Positions 42,038-51,104 are shown, counted from the stretch's first letter. The stretch is 64,000 nt of DNA from Anaerocolumna sp. (GCA_029239975.1 JARBTX010000003.1:1-64000); one strand, 5' to 3'. The notes: generated by a model not told the origin, from the sequence alone. Numbers and translations: made by a program.

Positions 42038-43465
42038 TTAATAAGCATTTTTATTGATAAAACCTTTGAAAATTGTTAAGAACAATATTTTAAAATCTAA
42101 GCTTATTGTCCAATTTTCAATATAATATAAGTCACAGTCAATTCTTTTACGGATTGATGTATCTCCACGATATCCATTGATTTGTGCCCAACCTGTAAGT
42201 CCAGGTTGCACTTGATGTTTAATCATATATCGTGGTATTTCTTCTTTGAACTTTTCAACAAAGAATGGTCGTTCAGGACGTGGTCCTACAAGACTCATTT
42301 CGCCTTTTAATACATTAAATAATTGCGGTAACTCATCAATGCTTGTCTTACGAATAAATTTACCAATTCTCGTAACTCTTGGGTCATTAAAGGTTGTCCA
42401 AGCGCTTTTTTCTTTTTTCTCAGGTTGTACTTCCATGGAACGGAATTTATACATTTTAAATTCTTTATTATGTCGCCCTATTCTAACTTGTGTAAATATA
42501 ATCGGTCCAGGAGAAGTTACTTTGATAATGATTGCAGTAACAATCATAGGAATACTAAATACCAGTAATGCTGCTAAGCATCCAAATACATCAACTGCAC
42601 GTTTTACAAAACGATTTAATGAATTACTTAATGGAACATTTCTTATATTAATAACAGGTAAACCATCAAGGTCTTCTGTATATGGCATGGTTGGGAAGAA
42701 GTTTTGGTAATCTGGAATAAATTTAGTGTGAACTCCCGATTTTTCACATAATCCAACAATTCTCTCTAATTTAGAATACTCATTCAAACTTAAGGTTATC
42801 GCTATTTCATCCAAACGATTTTGTGGTAATATCTCTAATAAATTATCGATTGATCCAATTACTTTAATTTTACGGTACATGGTTCCACGTTCTAAATTAT
42901 CGTCTAATATACCATGAATATAATAACCCCATTCAGGATTAGATAAAATTCTATCAATATATTCCTCGGCAGCACGACTGTAACCTACTAATACGATGTG
43001 TTTCAAATTGAATCCTTTTTTTCTAGCTGTCTTTAAGGAGTAAGATAAAAAGGACCTAAAAGCAGTACCCATTATTATATTATTTACAAAAAATAAACCC
43101 ATAACGTATCTTGATATATTAATTTCACGTAGAAAGAAGTATAATATAACAGTAAAAAATAAAATACCAAAGATATTTGCTTTTATAATGTTCCAAAGTT
43201 CAACTTTTTTGCTTTGTATTCTCTTAGGACCATATAAATTACAGTAGTTATAAATAATTAAATAACCAGGTATAAGAAAAATTAATATCTGGCTGTATCT
43301 AGCCAAGTTATAAAAACTTACCGTTGAATCCAATCGAAAAAGAGACAAAGCTTTCAACGGACTATAAAAACGTAAATAATAAGAAAAGATATAAGACAGT
43401 ATCAATAAACAACCATCAATTATTACGTGAATTCGGTTAAGTACTTTTTGATTATCCTTTATCAT
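42038..43465 (-). CDS. Polyprenyl-phosphate sugar-1-phosphate transferase (WbaP/EpsE-like)
   Basis: A protein of 475 residues that starts surface polysaccharide synthesis by loading a sugar phosphate onto undecaprenyl phosphate. Four N-terminal membrane segments, a Rossmann-like CoA-binding domain (HIVLVGYSRAAEEYI near residue 160), then the bacterial sugar transferase domain with one more membrane segment and FKMYKFRSM, TSIDELPQLFNVLKGEMSLV, GPRPERPFF and QVQPGLTGWAQING. The ATG at 43465 has GGAG 6 bases upstream; the TTG at 43513 has none. Its place opposite the glycerol-phosphate cluster suggests that a sugar phosphate primes the polymer. Confidence 0.9.
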   Translation of the reverse strand: MIKDNQKVLNRIHVIIDGCLLILSYIFSYYLRFYSPLKALSLFRLDSTVSFYNLARYSQILIFLIPGYLIIYNYCNLYGPKRIQSKKVELWNIIKANIFGILFFTVILYFFLREINISRYVMGLFFVNNIIMGTAFRSFLSYSLKTARKKGFNLKHIVLVGYSRAAEEYIDRILSNPEWGYYIHGILDDNLERGTMYRKIKVIGSIDNLLEILPQNRLDEIAITLSLNEYSKLERIVGLCEKSGVHTKFIPDYQNFFPTMPYTEDLDGLPVINIRNVPLSNSLNRFVKRAVDVFGCLAALLVFSIPMIVTAIIIKVTSPGPIIFTQVRIGRHNKEFKMYKFRSMEVQPEKKEKSAWTTFNDPRVTRIGKFIRKTSIDELPQLFNVLKGEMSLVGPRPERPFFVEKFKEEIPRYMIKHQVQPGLTGWAQINGYRGDTSIRKRIDCDLYYIENWTISLDFKILFLTIFKGFINKNAY

Positions 43466-43723
43466 GTTGGTCTCCACGGCCCCCCAAAAATAGTTTCGTT
43501 GATTTTTACTCAATATTACTAATATAATACATGATTAAACCTTAATCCACAACATCAAAATTCTTAATATTTGGAGCCATAATCTTAAGAATTGTTTTAT
43601 TTTTTGACAAAAATTTTTAATTAGATTTCACAAACTAAACACAAACTACTGCTAAAATGTAAACATAATCTTATAGAGAGTTCAAATTTCATATAAAAGT
43701 GTAATAAGAAAGGAGATATTATT

Positions 43724-45400
43724 ATGTCAGATGATTTATTTAACACGAATAATCAAAATCAAAGTGAGAATAATCCTGAAAACAATAATTCAAATTACAG
43801 TACAGTAAATCATATCAGTGGAAATGACTTAAACGAAAACAATATGAATGAAAATCATATGAACGAAAACAATATAAACGAAAATCATATGAACGAAAAT
43901 CATAACAAAATGGTTCAACCTACACCATATAGTTTTTGGGCTGAACAAATAGCTGCATCGAAGCGCACACAAACAGAATCTACTGAATCCGATGTTAATA
44001 TGGAACAGGATGTTTATAAAAACAATCCGAAACCAGAAGATATAAGTGAAACAATCAATCATGCTATTCCAGATGATGTGCTATATACAGCAAGTTATTC
44101 CAATAATACAACAAATTTTTTTGATATGGCTTCTGAAAAGAAGGAAGAGAAGAAACGTAAACCAAGTTTATTTGGTAAAGTTATAAAAGCAGCTGCTTAT
44201 GCTGTCGTTTGTGGTGTTATTGGCGCTGCTTCCTTTATAGGATTTAATGCAATATATTATAGATTAAATCCAGATGCAACTCCACTTACCATTAAAATAG
44301 GTAATGACTATGAAATTTTTGATGGTTTCCGCTTAAACTTAAGTCCACCAAGTGAACCAAGTAAAAGGATTTCAGCTACTACAGTTTCCAATGATGTAAT
44401 CGAACAAAAAACAGATATTACAGATGTGGTTGATGGAACTATGCCATCGATTGTAACGATCACTACTACCTATACAGGGACCTATGATTGGTTTGGTCAA
44501 CAATATGCAGATGAACAACAAGGTGGGGGTTCTGGATTTATCGTTGGTAAAAATGATAAGGAACTTCTGATTGCTACGAATAACCATGTTGTTGAAGGAG
44601 CAAATCCTATTACAGTAACGTTTATTGATAACACTCAAGCGCAAGCTATCATTAAGGGAACGGATGCAGTGGCGGATTTAGCAGTTATTTCAATAGATAT
44701 CAGTACTATTAGTAATGACACCTTAAATGCAATTAAAATTGCTTCATTAGGAGATTCAGAAGCAGTCAAAGTTGGACAAATGGCAATTGCTATTGGTAAT
44801 GCGCTAGGATATGGACAGTCTACTACAGTTGGTTATATAAGTGCAAAAGATAGAGAAGTAACCGTCGATGAAAACAAAAAGATGGTTTTATTACAAACAG
44901 ATGCTGCAATTAACCCAGGTAATAGTGGTGGAGCATTATTAAATATTAAGGGTGAAGTAATTGGTATTAATACCATTAAATATGCATCTAGTGAAGTAGA
45001 AGGAATGGGATTTGCAATACCTATATCAAGAGCAATGCCAATTATTAATGAATTAATGAATCGTGAGATACTAACCGATGACCAAAAAGGATATCTAGGT
45101 GTCTATTATGAAGATGTAACAGAAGACATTGCTACCATGTATAATTGGCCAGTTGGTGTATATGTAAAATCACTAGCTGAAGGTGGTAGTGCAGAAAAAG
45201 CTGGTATTGTGAAAGGTGATATTATTACGAAAGTAGATGATACAGAAATAACAGCTGGTACTCAGTTACGAGAGAAAGTAACATCATATCGAGTTGGTAC
45301 TGAAATAACAATAACAGTAATGAGAAGCGTTGGTGGTGAGTTTGTTGAAAAACAAATTCCCGTAACTTTAGGAAAAAATCCTGAATTAAACACGAACTAA
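43724..45400 (+). CDS. htrA: HtrA/DegP-like membrane-anchored serine protease
   Basis: A protein of 558 residues. An Asn/Glu-rich cytoplasmic N-terminus (1-140) contains five-residue repeats; one membrane segment lies at about 150-172. The trypsin-like domain has the triad His in ATNNHVVEGA, Asp in AVADLAVISI and Ser in NPGNSGGALLN. A single C-terminal PDZ domain (460-550) contains GYLGVYYEDV and AEKAGIVKGDIITKVD. It degrades or refolds damaged proteins outside the membrane. AGGAGA precedes the ATG. It is a single-gene unit with a strong terminator. Confidence 0.9.
   Translation: MSDDLFNTNNQNQSENNPENNNSNYSTVNHISGNDLNENNMNENHMNENNINENHMNENHNKMVQPTPYSFWAEQIAASKRTQTESTESDVNMEQDVYKNNPKPEDISETINHAIPDDVLYTASYSNNTTNFFDMASEKKEEKKRKPSLFGKVIKAAAYAVVCGVIGAASFIGFNAIYYRLNPDATPLTIKIGNDYEIFDGFRLNLSPPSEPSKRISATTVSNDVIEQKTDITDVVDGTMPSIVTITTTYTGTYDWFGQQYADEQQGGGSGFIVGKNDKELLIATNNHVVEGANPITVTFIDNTQAQAIIKGTDAVADLAVISIDISTISNDTLNAIKIASLGDSEAVKVGQMAIAIGNALGYGQSTTVGYISAKDREVTVDENKKMVLLQTDAAINPGNSGGALLNIKGEVIGINTIKYASSEVEGMGFAIPISRAMPIINELMNREILTDDQKGYLGVYYEDVTEDIATMYNWPVGVYVKSLAEGGSAEKAGIVKGDIITKVDDTEITAGTQLREKVTSYRVGTEITITVMRSVGGEFVEKQIPVTLGKNPELNTN
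43832..43902. repeat. 15-bp in-frame repeats in htrA
   Basis: About five copies of a 15-base unit coding for Asn-Glu-Asn-(His/Asn)-(Met/Ile) lie in the cytoplasmic tail of the protease gene. The unit keeps the reading frame, so copy number can vary without breaking the protein. Confidence 0.75.
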
Positions 45401-45427
45401 TATTAAAAATTATAATTATACAATTAA

Positions 45428-45530
45428 AAAAGCGTATTGTGTAAAATGATAGATTATTTTTACATAAACATGAGCAAGAAAAATGTTTATGAAAGACAAA
45501 TCTAGCAATCAGCACAATACGTTTTTTTAT
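45428..45530 (+). terminator. Long terminator of htrA
   Basis: The outer stem pairs AAAAGCGTATTGTG (from 45428) with CACAATACGTTTTTTT (to 45530); an inner hairpin (ACATAAACAT / ATGTTTATG) sits in the loop. The T-run is strong. The remainder of the 45401-45736 gap holds the clpX promoter. Confidence 0.75.
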
Positions 45531-45587
45531 CTAATGTGAATTTCATTTATTTGTTATTATTTTAATAAAAATTTAAACAATCATCTA

Positions 45588-45616
45588 TTGTAACGGTGGT
45601 TATACTACGCTATAAT
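45588..45616 (+). promoter_or_regulatory. Sigma-A promoter of the clpX-type gene
   Basis: TTGTAA (45588-45593), 17-bp spacer, TATAAT (45611-45616). A small stem-loop (CTTAAGG/CCTAAG, 45703-45717) lies in the leader just before the ribosome site. Confidence 0.65.
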
Positions 45617-45736
45617 GTTACTACTTAAATATTTGAAGTAATTATTATTGTAATAGATTATTGAAATAGAAGCGTAACTATAAAACAAATGATATAGCTT
45701 AAGGGGAGAACCTAAGTTATAAAGGAGAGAAATTAC

Positions 45737-47212
45737 ATGAATAATGATTATACGGATAAAAATGATGAAACAGAATTCTTAGATAGTTTGGATGATAATT
45801 CAAAAACGAAAAACGTGGACCATATTAAAAATTCATCAGATAAAGATGAATATGAATCAGTATGCTATATTTGTAGAAGACCGGAAAGTAAAGTTGGTAA
45901 AATGATACGTATTCCGAATAATATCTGTATATGCTCAGATTGTATGCAAAAGACTTTTGATACAATTAATAATAATGGAACACCATATATGGATATGATG
46001 ACATTTCCACCAAATATGATGAATTTATCAAATCTTCAGAATGATATTCCAAAAAGTCAAAAACTAAAAAAGAAGAAACCAAAAGAAGAGAATGTAGGGG
46101 AAGAAAGTGTTCTAGATATTAAAAAAATTCCATCTCCTCATATTATAAAAGGACAATTGGATGAATTCGTTGTCGGGCAGGAATATGCAAAAAAAGTAAT
46201 ATCAGTAGCTGTTTATAACCATTATAAAAGGGTTGCATCCAATACCATGGATGATATTGAAATTGAAAAGTCTAATATGTTAATGATTGGACCAACTGGC
46301 AGTGGTAAAACATTTTTAGTTAAAACGTTAGCTAAATTATTAAATGTTCCTTTAGCTATTACAGATGCTACTTCCTTAACGGAAGCTGGATACATTGGTG
46401 ATGACGTTGAAAGTGTCGTATCAAAACTTTTAGCCGCAGCAGATAACGATGTAGAAAAAGCAGAACGTGGTATTATTTTTATCGATGAAATTGATAAAAT
46501 TGCAAAAAAGAAAAACACAAATAATCGTGATGTTAGTGGTGAGTCAGTGCAACAAGGAATGCTAAAGTTATTAGAAGGTAGTGAAATAGAAGTTCCAGTA
46601 GGAGCATCTAGTAAGAACGCCATGGTACCAACAACGACTGTAAATACAAGAAATATCTTATTTATTTGTGGGGGTGCATTCCCAGAAATTGAAAATATTA
46701 TTAAAACTAGACTAAATAAACAATCATCCATTGGATTTTCAGCTGATCTAAAAGATAAGTACGATAATGACCCTAATATACTACAAAAAGTTACGGTTGA
46801 AGATTTAAGAGAGTTTGGTATGATACCAGAATTTATTGGAAGACTTCCTATTATATATTCATTAGAAGGACTAACAAAAGAAATGTTAGTAAAAGTATTA
46901 AAAGAGCCTAAAAATGCTATTTTAAAACAATATAAGAAACTTTTATTATTAGATGAAGTACAGTTAGAATTTGATGATGGTGCTCTAGAAGCAATTGCAG
47001 AAAAAGCGTTAGAAAAAAAGACAGGTGCAAGAGCGCTTCGTGCCATAATTGAAGAGTTCATGCTAGACATCATGTATGAAATACCAAAAGATGATAACAT
47101 AGGAAGAGTTGTAATTACAAGAGAATACATTGAAAAAAAAGGTGGTCCAATGATTGAACTTCGTGGAATTACAACAAAAACAGTTATTCCTATGCTTGAG
47201 TCAAATGATTAA
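45737..47212 (+). CDS. clpX: ClpX-type AAA+ ATPase
   Basis: A protein of 491 residues, about 70 longer than most ClpX. An acidic N-terminal extension (1-35) comes before a four-Cys zinc domain (CYICRR ... CSDCMQ). Walker A is IGPTGSGKTFLVKT, the pore loop AGYIGDDVE, Walker B GIIFIDEIDKIA, the ClpP-binding loop SSIGF, and sensor 2 GARALRAIIEE. The ClpP-binding loop suggests that it works with ClpP as an unfoldase, yet no clpP or tig gene adjoins, so this may be a second ClpX. GGAG precedes the ATG. It has its own promoter and terminator. Confidence 0.85.
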   Translation: MNNDYTDKNDETEFLDSLDDNSKTKNVDHIKNSSDKDEYESVCYICRRPESKVGKMIRIPNNICICSDCMQKTFDTINNNGTPYMDMMTFPPNMMNLSNLQNDIPKSQKLKKKKPKEENVGEESVLDIKKIPSPHIIKGQLDEFVVGQEYAKKVISVAVYNHYKRVASNTMDDIEIEKSNMLMIGPTGSGKTFLVKTLAKLLNVPLAITDATSLTEAGYIGDDVESVVSKLLAAADNDVEKAERGIIFIDEIDKIAKKKNTNNRDVSGESVQQGMLKLLEGSEIEVPVGASSKNAMVPTTTVNTRNILFICGGAFPEIENIIKTRLNKQSSIGFSADLKDKYDNDPNILQKVTVEDLREFGMIPEFIGRLPIIYSLEGLTKEMLVKVLKEPKNAILKQYKKLLLLDEVQLEFDDGALEAIAEKALEKKTGARALRAIIEEFMLDIMYEIPKDDNIGRVVITREYIEKKGGPMIELRGITTKTVIPMLESND

Positions 47213-47252
47213 TTTTAGTCCAATTAATAATATCATTAATTAAGTATATACT

Positions 47253-47329
47253 AGGTGTTGATGTATGACCTATTATTACCAAAGGTTTCGGCTAAGTTGG
47301 ATAATAGTTTACATCAACACCTTTTTTAC
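47253..47329 (+). terminator. Terminator of the clpX-type gene
   Basis: The arms AGGTGTTGATGTA (47253-47265) and TACATCAACACCT (to 47323) form a 13-bp stem with a long loop, followed by TTTTTT. Confidence 0.75.
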
Positions 47330-47374
47330 AGCATGTCACAAAAATGCTGTTTATGTAGGAAAAATGTACTTGTT

Positions 47375-47403
47375 TTGACATTTTTAAGTGGTATACTTGA
47401 TAC
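47375..47403 (+). promoter_or_regulatory. Sigma-A promoter of the TIM-barrel gene
   Basis: TTGACA (47375-47380), 17-bp spacer, TGATAC (47398-47403). The start of transcription would be about 25 bases before the ribosome site. Confidence 0.5.
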
Positions 47404-47436
47404 ATAATACTTAATTAAATACAGGAGGAAAAAGGA

Positions 47437-48114
47437 ATGGAAACAAGGCATATACCAGAATTAGATGGTAACCTTAGAAAGCATATGGTTAGAGTTCCAC
47501 AGGTGATTGAGCAGGCAAGTGGCATTCGAATATTTGGGAAATTAATTAAATCCTTAGTATTTACTACAGATGTGGCACTTATAAGGAATTGTAATGCCAA
47601 TGCCGTAATTGCTGTATACCCATTTACTCCACAACCAATTATTACACATTCAATTATAAATTGTTCGGATGTTCCTGTATTTTGCGGAGTAGGTGGTGGA
47701 ACTACGACAGGGAAGAGAGTTACAAACCTAGCACAAGATGCAGAATTTCAAGGTGCTGTAGGAGTAGTATTAAACGCTCCAACACCAAATGAAACAATAC
47801 AATATTTAAAGCAAAAAGTAGATATTCCTATTGTTATAACAGTAATTTCAGATAAAACAGATATAGAACAAAGATTAGATGCTGGTGCAGATATCATCAA
47901 CGTATCAGGTGCAGGTAAAACGGTTGCAATTGTTGAAAAGATAAGGAGAGAATATCCAAAGGTTCCTATCATAGCAACTGGTGGCCCAACGGAAGAGAGT
48001 ATTTTAAAAACCATTGAAGCAGGTGCAAACGCGATTACATATACACCACCTACCAATGGTGAAATATTTAAACGATTAATGAATCATTATCGACAAGAAG
48101 GAGATATCATATAA
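47437..48114 (+). CDS. TIM-barrel protein of unknown function
   Basis: A protein of 225 residues with alternating beta/alpha pattern and a C-terminal phosphate-binding turn of TIM barrels (IIATGGPTEESI, then GANAITYTPP). An unusual glycine-rich GVGGGTTTGKR lies near residue 90 and VSGAGKTVAIVEKI near residue 150. Proteins like this are commonly labelled hydrolase in Lachnospiraceae without proof. No metal-binding His cluster is evident. AGGAGG precedes the ATG. It stands alone; the hairpin element at 48160 lies behind it. The substrate is unknown. Confidence 0.55.
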   Translation: METRHIPELDGNLRKHMVRVPQVIEQASGIRIFGKLIKSLVFTTDVALIRNCNANAVIAVYPFTPQPIITHSIINCSDVPVFCGVGGGTTTGKRVTNLAQDAEFQGAVGVVLNAPTPNETIQYLKQKVDIPIVITVISDKTDIEQRLDAGADIINVSGAGKTVAIVEKIRREYPKVPIIATGGPTEESILKTIEAGANAITYTPPTNGEIFKRLMNHYRQEGDII

Positions 48115-48159
48115 AAATAGTTAAGCAATATATGATATACAAAAAGATTAATAAAAAAT

Positions 48160-48211
48160 ATAGGTAATTTCGAAACGCTATAATTTTCTATAATGTTTCG
48201 CAATTACCTAT
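48160..48211. repeat. Short hairpin element, family A (copy 1)
   Basis: ATAGGTAATTTCGAAAC and GTTTCGCAATTACCTAT (17-base ends, one mismatch) flank an 18-base centre. The same ends border the 154-bp element at 62697, so this looks like an internally deleted copy of the same miniature element. Confidence 0.65.
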
Positions 48212-48232
48212 TAAAACTTATAGGGGGGACAC

Positions 48233-48469
48233 ATGTCAATTTTTAATAAACTGTTTCGTAAGTTCCTATCAAAGGAACAAACCATTCAAACCCCAGGTAA
48301 AGATCAAACTATTGAAAAAAATCTCTTAAATAATACGGAAGAATATGAGATAGTTGAAAAAGAAATATTACCTGAAAAAATGATCTGTCCAGATTGCGGG
48401 GGCATCACATTAGTAGGCCTAGAATTTTGTGATAAATGTGGCGGTGAATTAATGAATCAAGATAATTAA
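48233..48469 (+). CDS. Small zinc-ribbon protein
   Basis: A protein of 78 residues. The N-terminus is basic and hydrophobic (MSIFNKLFRKFL), perhaps a membrane-binding amphipathic helix. The C-terminus is a zinc ribbon with two CxxC pairs (CPDCGG ... CDKCGGEL). The ATG lies 12 bases after GGGGGG. Function unknown; single-ribbon proteins of this size often bind nucleic acid or act as adaptors. Confidence 0.55.
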   Translation: MSIFNKLFRKFLSKEQTIQTPGKDQTIEKNLLNNTEEYEIVEKEILPEKMICPDCGGITLVGLEFCDKCGGELMNQDN

Positions 48470-48602
48470 CATAAGTGTAATTGTTAGTTATGTAATAAAT
48501 TGAATTAATGGACTTTTATATTTATAACATTTGAAGAGTACGAAATTTGTCACTATAGATAAAAATTAATAAAGTTTTATTGTATACACCTTAAATTAAC
48601 AG

Positions 48603-48631
48603 TTGACAAATAGGCCTTACGAGAGTAATAT
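48603..48631 (+). promoter_or_regulatory. Strong sigma-A promoter just ahead of a terminator
   Basis: TTGACA (48603-48608), 17-bp spacer, TAATAT (48626-48631). Transcription would begin near 48638 and meet the hairpin at 48644-48683 almost at once. See the finding for this locus. The rest of the gap 48684-48825 has no other clear promoter for livJ. Confidence 0.7.
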
Positions 48632-48643
48632 AAATGCAAGAAT

Positions 48644-48683
48644 AAAGGCGTTCAGTATATGACAATATGAACGCCTTGTTTTG
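48644..48683 (+). terminator. Terminator or attenuator ahead of livJ
   Basis: An 11-bp perfect stem (AAAGGCGTTCA / TGAACGCCTTT-like, ending GCCTT) with a 13-base loop, followed by GTTTTGT. It sits between the promoter at 48603 and livJ. Confidence 0.65.
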
Positions 48684-48825
48684 TACCTGAATGTGTTTCG
48701 ATTTTAATGAAACAAAAAATCAACTATACCCTAAAACTTTAACACATTAATATGGGAATATTTCAATGTAATGCATGGTTGATATTTGTTTCGTTATCTA
48801 TTATATCTTATGAGGAGGATCTATT

Positions 48826-49977
48826 ATGAAAAAAAGCATGAAAAAGGTTTTAAGTTTAGGTTTAGTTTGCATGATGGCCGTGGGCGCATTATCCGGTTGT
48901 GGTAAAAAAGATTCCGGTAACGCAAATCAATTTCTTATCGGTGGTCTTGGACCATTAACTGGTGCAGCTGCTTCTTATGGTATTTCAGTAAAACAAGGTG
49001 CAGAAATTGCCGTTGCTGAAATTAACGAAGCTGGTGGAGTTAAAGTAGGGGATAAAACATTAGAATTAGTACTTGATTTTGCTGATGATGAAGCTAGTGG
49101 AGAAACTGCAGCGTCAGCTTACAACAGTTTGATGGATAAAGGTATTCAAGCACTTCTTGGAACTGTAACAAGTGGTGCAGGTCTAGCAATTGCTGAACAA
49201 ACAGATGCAGACGGAATCTTCCAAATCACTCCATCCGGTTCTGCTCAAGGCTTAACAGATTATTCTAATGCATATAGATTATGTTTTACAGATCCATTAC
49301 AAGGTGTTACAATGGCTCACTATGCTGTTGAAGATCTTGGTCTTACAAAAATAGCTGTTATCTATAACAATGCAGATGAATATAGTACAGGTGTTATGCA
49401 AGCATTTGTTGATGAAGTTGGAAAAATTGGTGGTGAAATCGTTGCAAATGAAGCTTTCGTTACTGACGCAGTAGACTTTACAACACAATTAACAAAAGTA
49501 AAAGGAACAGATGCTCAAGTAATTTTTGTTCCTGCATATTATCAAGATGCAGCATACATTACTACTCAGGCTTCAGAATTAGGTATGACACTTCCTTTCT
49601 TAGGATCTGATGGTTGGGATGGTGTATTAGCAAAAGTTGTAGATCCAAAGGTATTAGAAGGAGCTACATTCTTAAGTCCATTCTTAGCAACAGATGAGAA
49701 TCCAGCAGTACAATCTTTTGTTAAAAAATATCAAGAAAAATATAAAGCAGTTCCAGATCAATTTGCTGCAGATGGTTATGATACTATTTATGTTATGAAA
49801 GCAGCTCTTGAAAAAGCTGGTACTACTGAAAGTGCAGATTTAATTGCTGCAATGACTCAGATTCAAGTTGCTGGTCTTACAGGAGATGTTACATTTACAG
49901 CAGATGGTGAACCAAATAAAGGTGCTAAATTTGTAGAAATTAAAAATGGTGAATATACAGCAAAAATTGTTGAATAA
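48826..49977 (+). CDS. livJ: Branched-chain amino acid-binding lipoprotein
   Basis: A protein of 383 residues with a lipoprotein signal (basic start, hydrophobic core, LSGC box near residue 25), so the mature protein is anchored to the outer face of the membrane. The periplasmic-binding fold type I follows, with IGGLGPLTGAAASYG, AVAEINEAGGV and LDFADDEASGETAA at the start. It delivers Leu, Ile, Val or a similar ligand to LivHM. GAGGAGG precedes the ATG. It is first in the order livJ-H-M-G-F; a repeat element lies between it and livH. Confidence 0.9.
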   Translation: MKKSMKKVLSLGLVCMMAVGALSGCGKKDSGNANQFLIGGLGPLTGAAASYGISVKQGAEIAVAEINEAGGVKVGDKTLELVLDFADDEASGETAASAYNSLMDKGIQALLGTVTSGAGLAIAEQTDADGIFQITPSGSAQGLTDYSNAYRLCFTDPLQGVTMAHYAVEDLGLTKIAVIYNNADEYSTGVMQAFVDEVGKIGGEIVANEAFVTDAVDFTTQLTKVKGTDAQVIFVPAYYQDAAYITTQASELGMTLPFLGSDGWDGVLAKVVDPKVLEGATFLSPFLATDENPAVQSFVKKYQEKYKAVPDQFAADGYDTIYVMKAALEKAGTTESADLIAAMTQIQVAGLTGDVTFTADGEPNKGAKFVEIKNGEYTAKIVE

Positions 49978-50130
49978 TAAACATTAGAAAATAGTTAATG
50001 AAAAGGACAAAAGGAGATTATGGGATTGTAACTAGAGCAATTACTTATAATTACAGTCTTAATCTTCTTTTGTTCTTTGTAATTAATACAAGAAATAAGA
50101 AGAACATTATTATTGGTATCAGATGTAATT

Positions 50131-50189
50131 CTGAGCTTCTTCGCTTTGCGCAGACACATACGTTTTCTGAGCGTAGCGAAGAATCTTAG
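50131..50189. repeat. Imperfect inverted repeat between livJ and livH
   Basis: The arms CTGAGCTTCTTCGCTTTGCG (from 50131) and CGTAGCGAAGAATCTTAG (to 50189) pair at about 18 of 23 positions around a 13-base centre. The GC-rich TTCTTCGCT/AGCGAAGAA words are common in dispersed repeats of Firmicute genomes. The 63-codon frame across it is not a gene. Confidence 0.6.
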
Positions 50190-50217
50190 TTTGAAAGAAA
50201 AAAAGAGGTGAAATTAT

Positions 50218-51096
50218 ATGTGGAGCGTACTTGAACAATTTATTAACGGTTTACGATCAGGAAGTATTTATGCGTTAATTGCCTTAGGATATACCATGGT
50301 ATATGGTATTGCAAAGATGATTAATTTCGCCCATGGAGATATAATCATGGTAGGTGCATATGCCCTTTATGTGGCAATTGTTGGTCTGAAAATGCCTATC
50401 TTTGCAGCAGTAATTTTTACAATTGTAGTTTGTTCTGTCCTTGGAATTGTAATAGAAAAAGTAGCGTACAAGCCACTTAGAAAAGCTCCAAGTTTAGCAG
50501 TACTTATAACAGCTATTGGTATGAGCTTTTTATTACAAAGCGTTGCATTATTAATCTTTAATGCAGATCCAATTGCATTTAAATCTATTATTACATTAGC
50601 ACCAGTTACTCTTGGTGGTATTACAATATCCGGTATCACAATCGTAACCTTAGCAGTTACTTTAGTTTGTATGGTGGCATTAACGTTCTTTATTAATAAA
50701 ACAAAAGCTGGAAGTGCCATGAGAGCAGTATCCGAAGATAAAGCAGCAGCTCAGTTAATGGGTATTAATGTGAATAGAACTATTTCTATGACATTTGCTA
50801 TCGGATCCGCTTTAGCGGCTGTAGCTGGTATTATGTTTGTTTGTCAATATCAGTCTATTAAACCAACTTTAGGAGCTCTACCTGGTATTAAAGCATTCGT
50901 AGCAGCAGTACTTGGTGGAATCGGAAGTATTCCAGGAGCCATGATTGGTGGTATGGTATTAGGTGTTATAGAAAGTTTATCTAAGGCTTATATATCTTCT
51001 GAACTTTCTGATGCTATTGTATTTGGTGTATTAGTTCTTGTACTTTTAGTGAAACCATCAGGATTACTTGGCAAGAATAGAATAGAGAAAGTGTAG
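50218..51096 (+). CDS. livH: Branched-chain amino acid ABC transporter permease LivH
   Basis: A protein of 292 residues with about eight membrane segments. The family signatures are present: LIALGYTMVYGIAKMINFAH near residue 20, and the cytoplasmic loop GSAMRAVSEDKAAAQLMGIN near residue 163, which contacts the ATPases. It pairs with LivM. GAGGTG precedes the ATG. The livM gene starts 8 bases after its stop. Confidence 0.95.
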   Translation: MWSVLEQFINGLRSGSIYALIALGYTMVYGIAKMINFAHGDIIMVGAYALYVAIVGLKMPIFAAVIFTIVVCSVLGIVIEKVAYKPLRKAPSLAVLITAIGMSFLLQSVALLIFNADPIAFKSIITLAPVTLGGITISGITIVTLAVTLVCMVALTFFINKTKAGSAMRAVSEDKAAAQLMGINVNRTISMTFAIGSALAAVAGIMFVCQYQSIKPTLGALPGIKAFVAAVLGGIGSIPGAMIGGMVLGVIESLSKAYISSELSDAIVFGVLVLVLLVKPSGLLGKNRIEKV

Positions 51097-51104
51097 GTAG
51101 ATTT

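Noticed and set aside
42246-42710. A 154-codon plus-strand frame
   Set aside because: It lies wholly inside the sugar transferase gene on the other strand; the real gene has all family motifs.
46222-47130. A 302-codon minus-strand frame
   Set aside because: It is a shadow of the clpX-type gene on the opposite strand, Ser/Ile-rich and without a ribosome site.
49998-50189. A 63-codon plus-strand frame between livJ and livH
   Set aside because: Its second half is a translation of the dispersed TTCTTCGCT/AGCGAAGAA repeat, there is no ribosome site, and its composition is unlike the neighbours.
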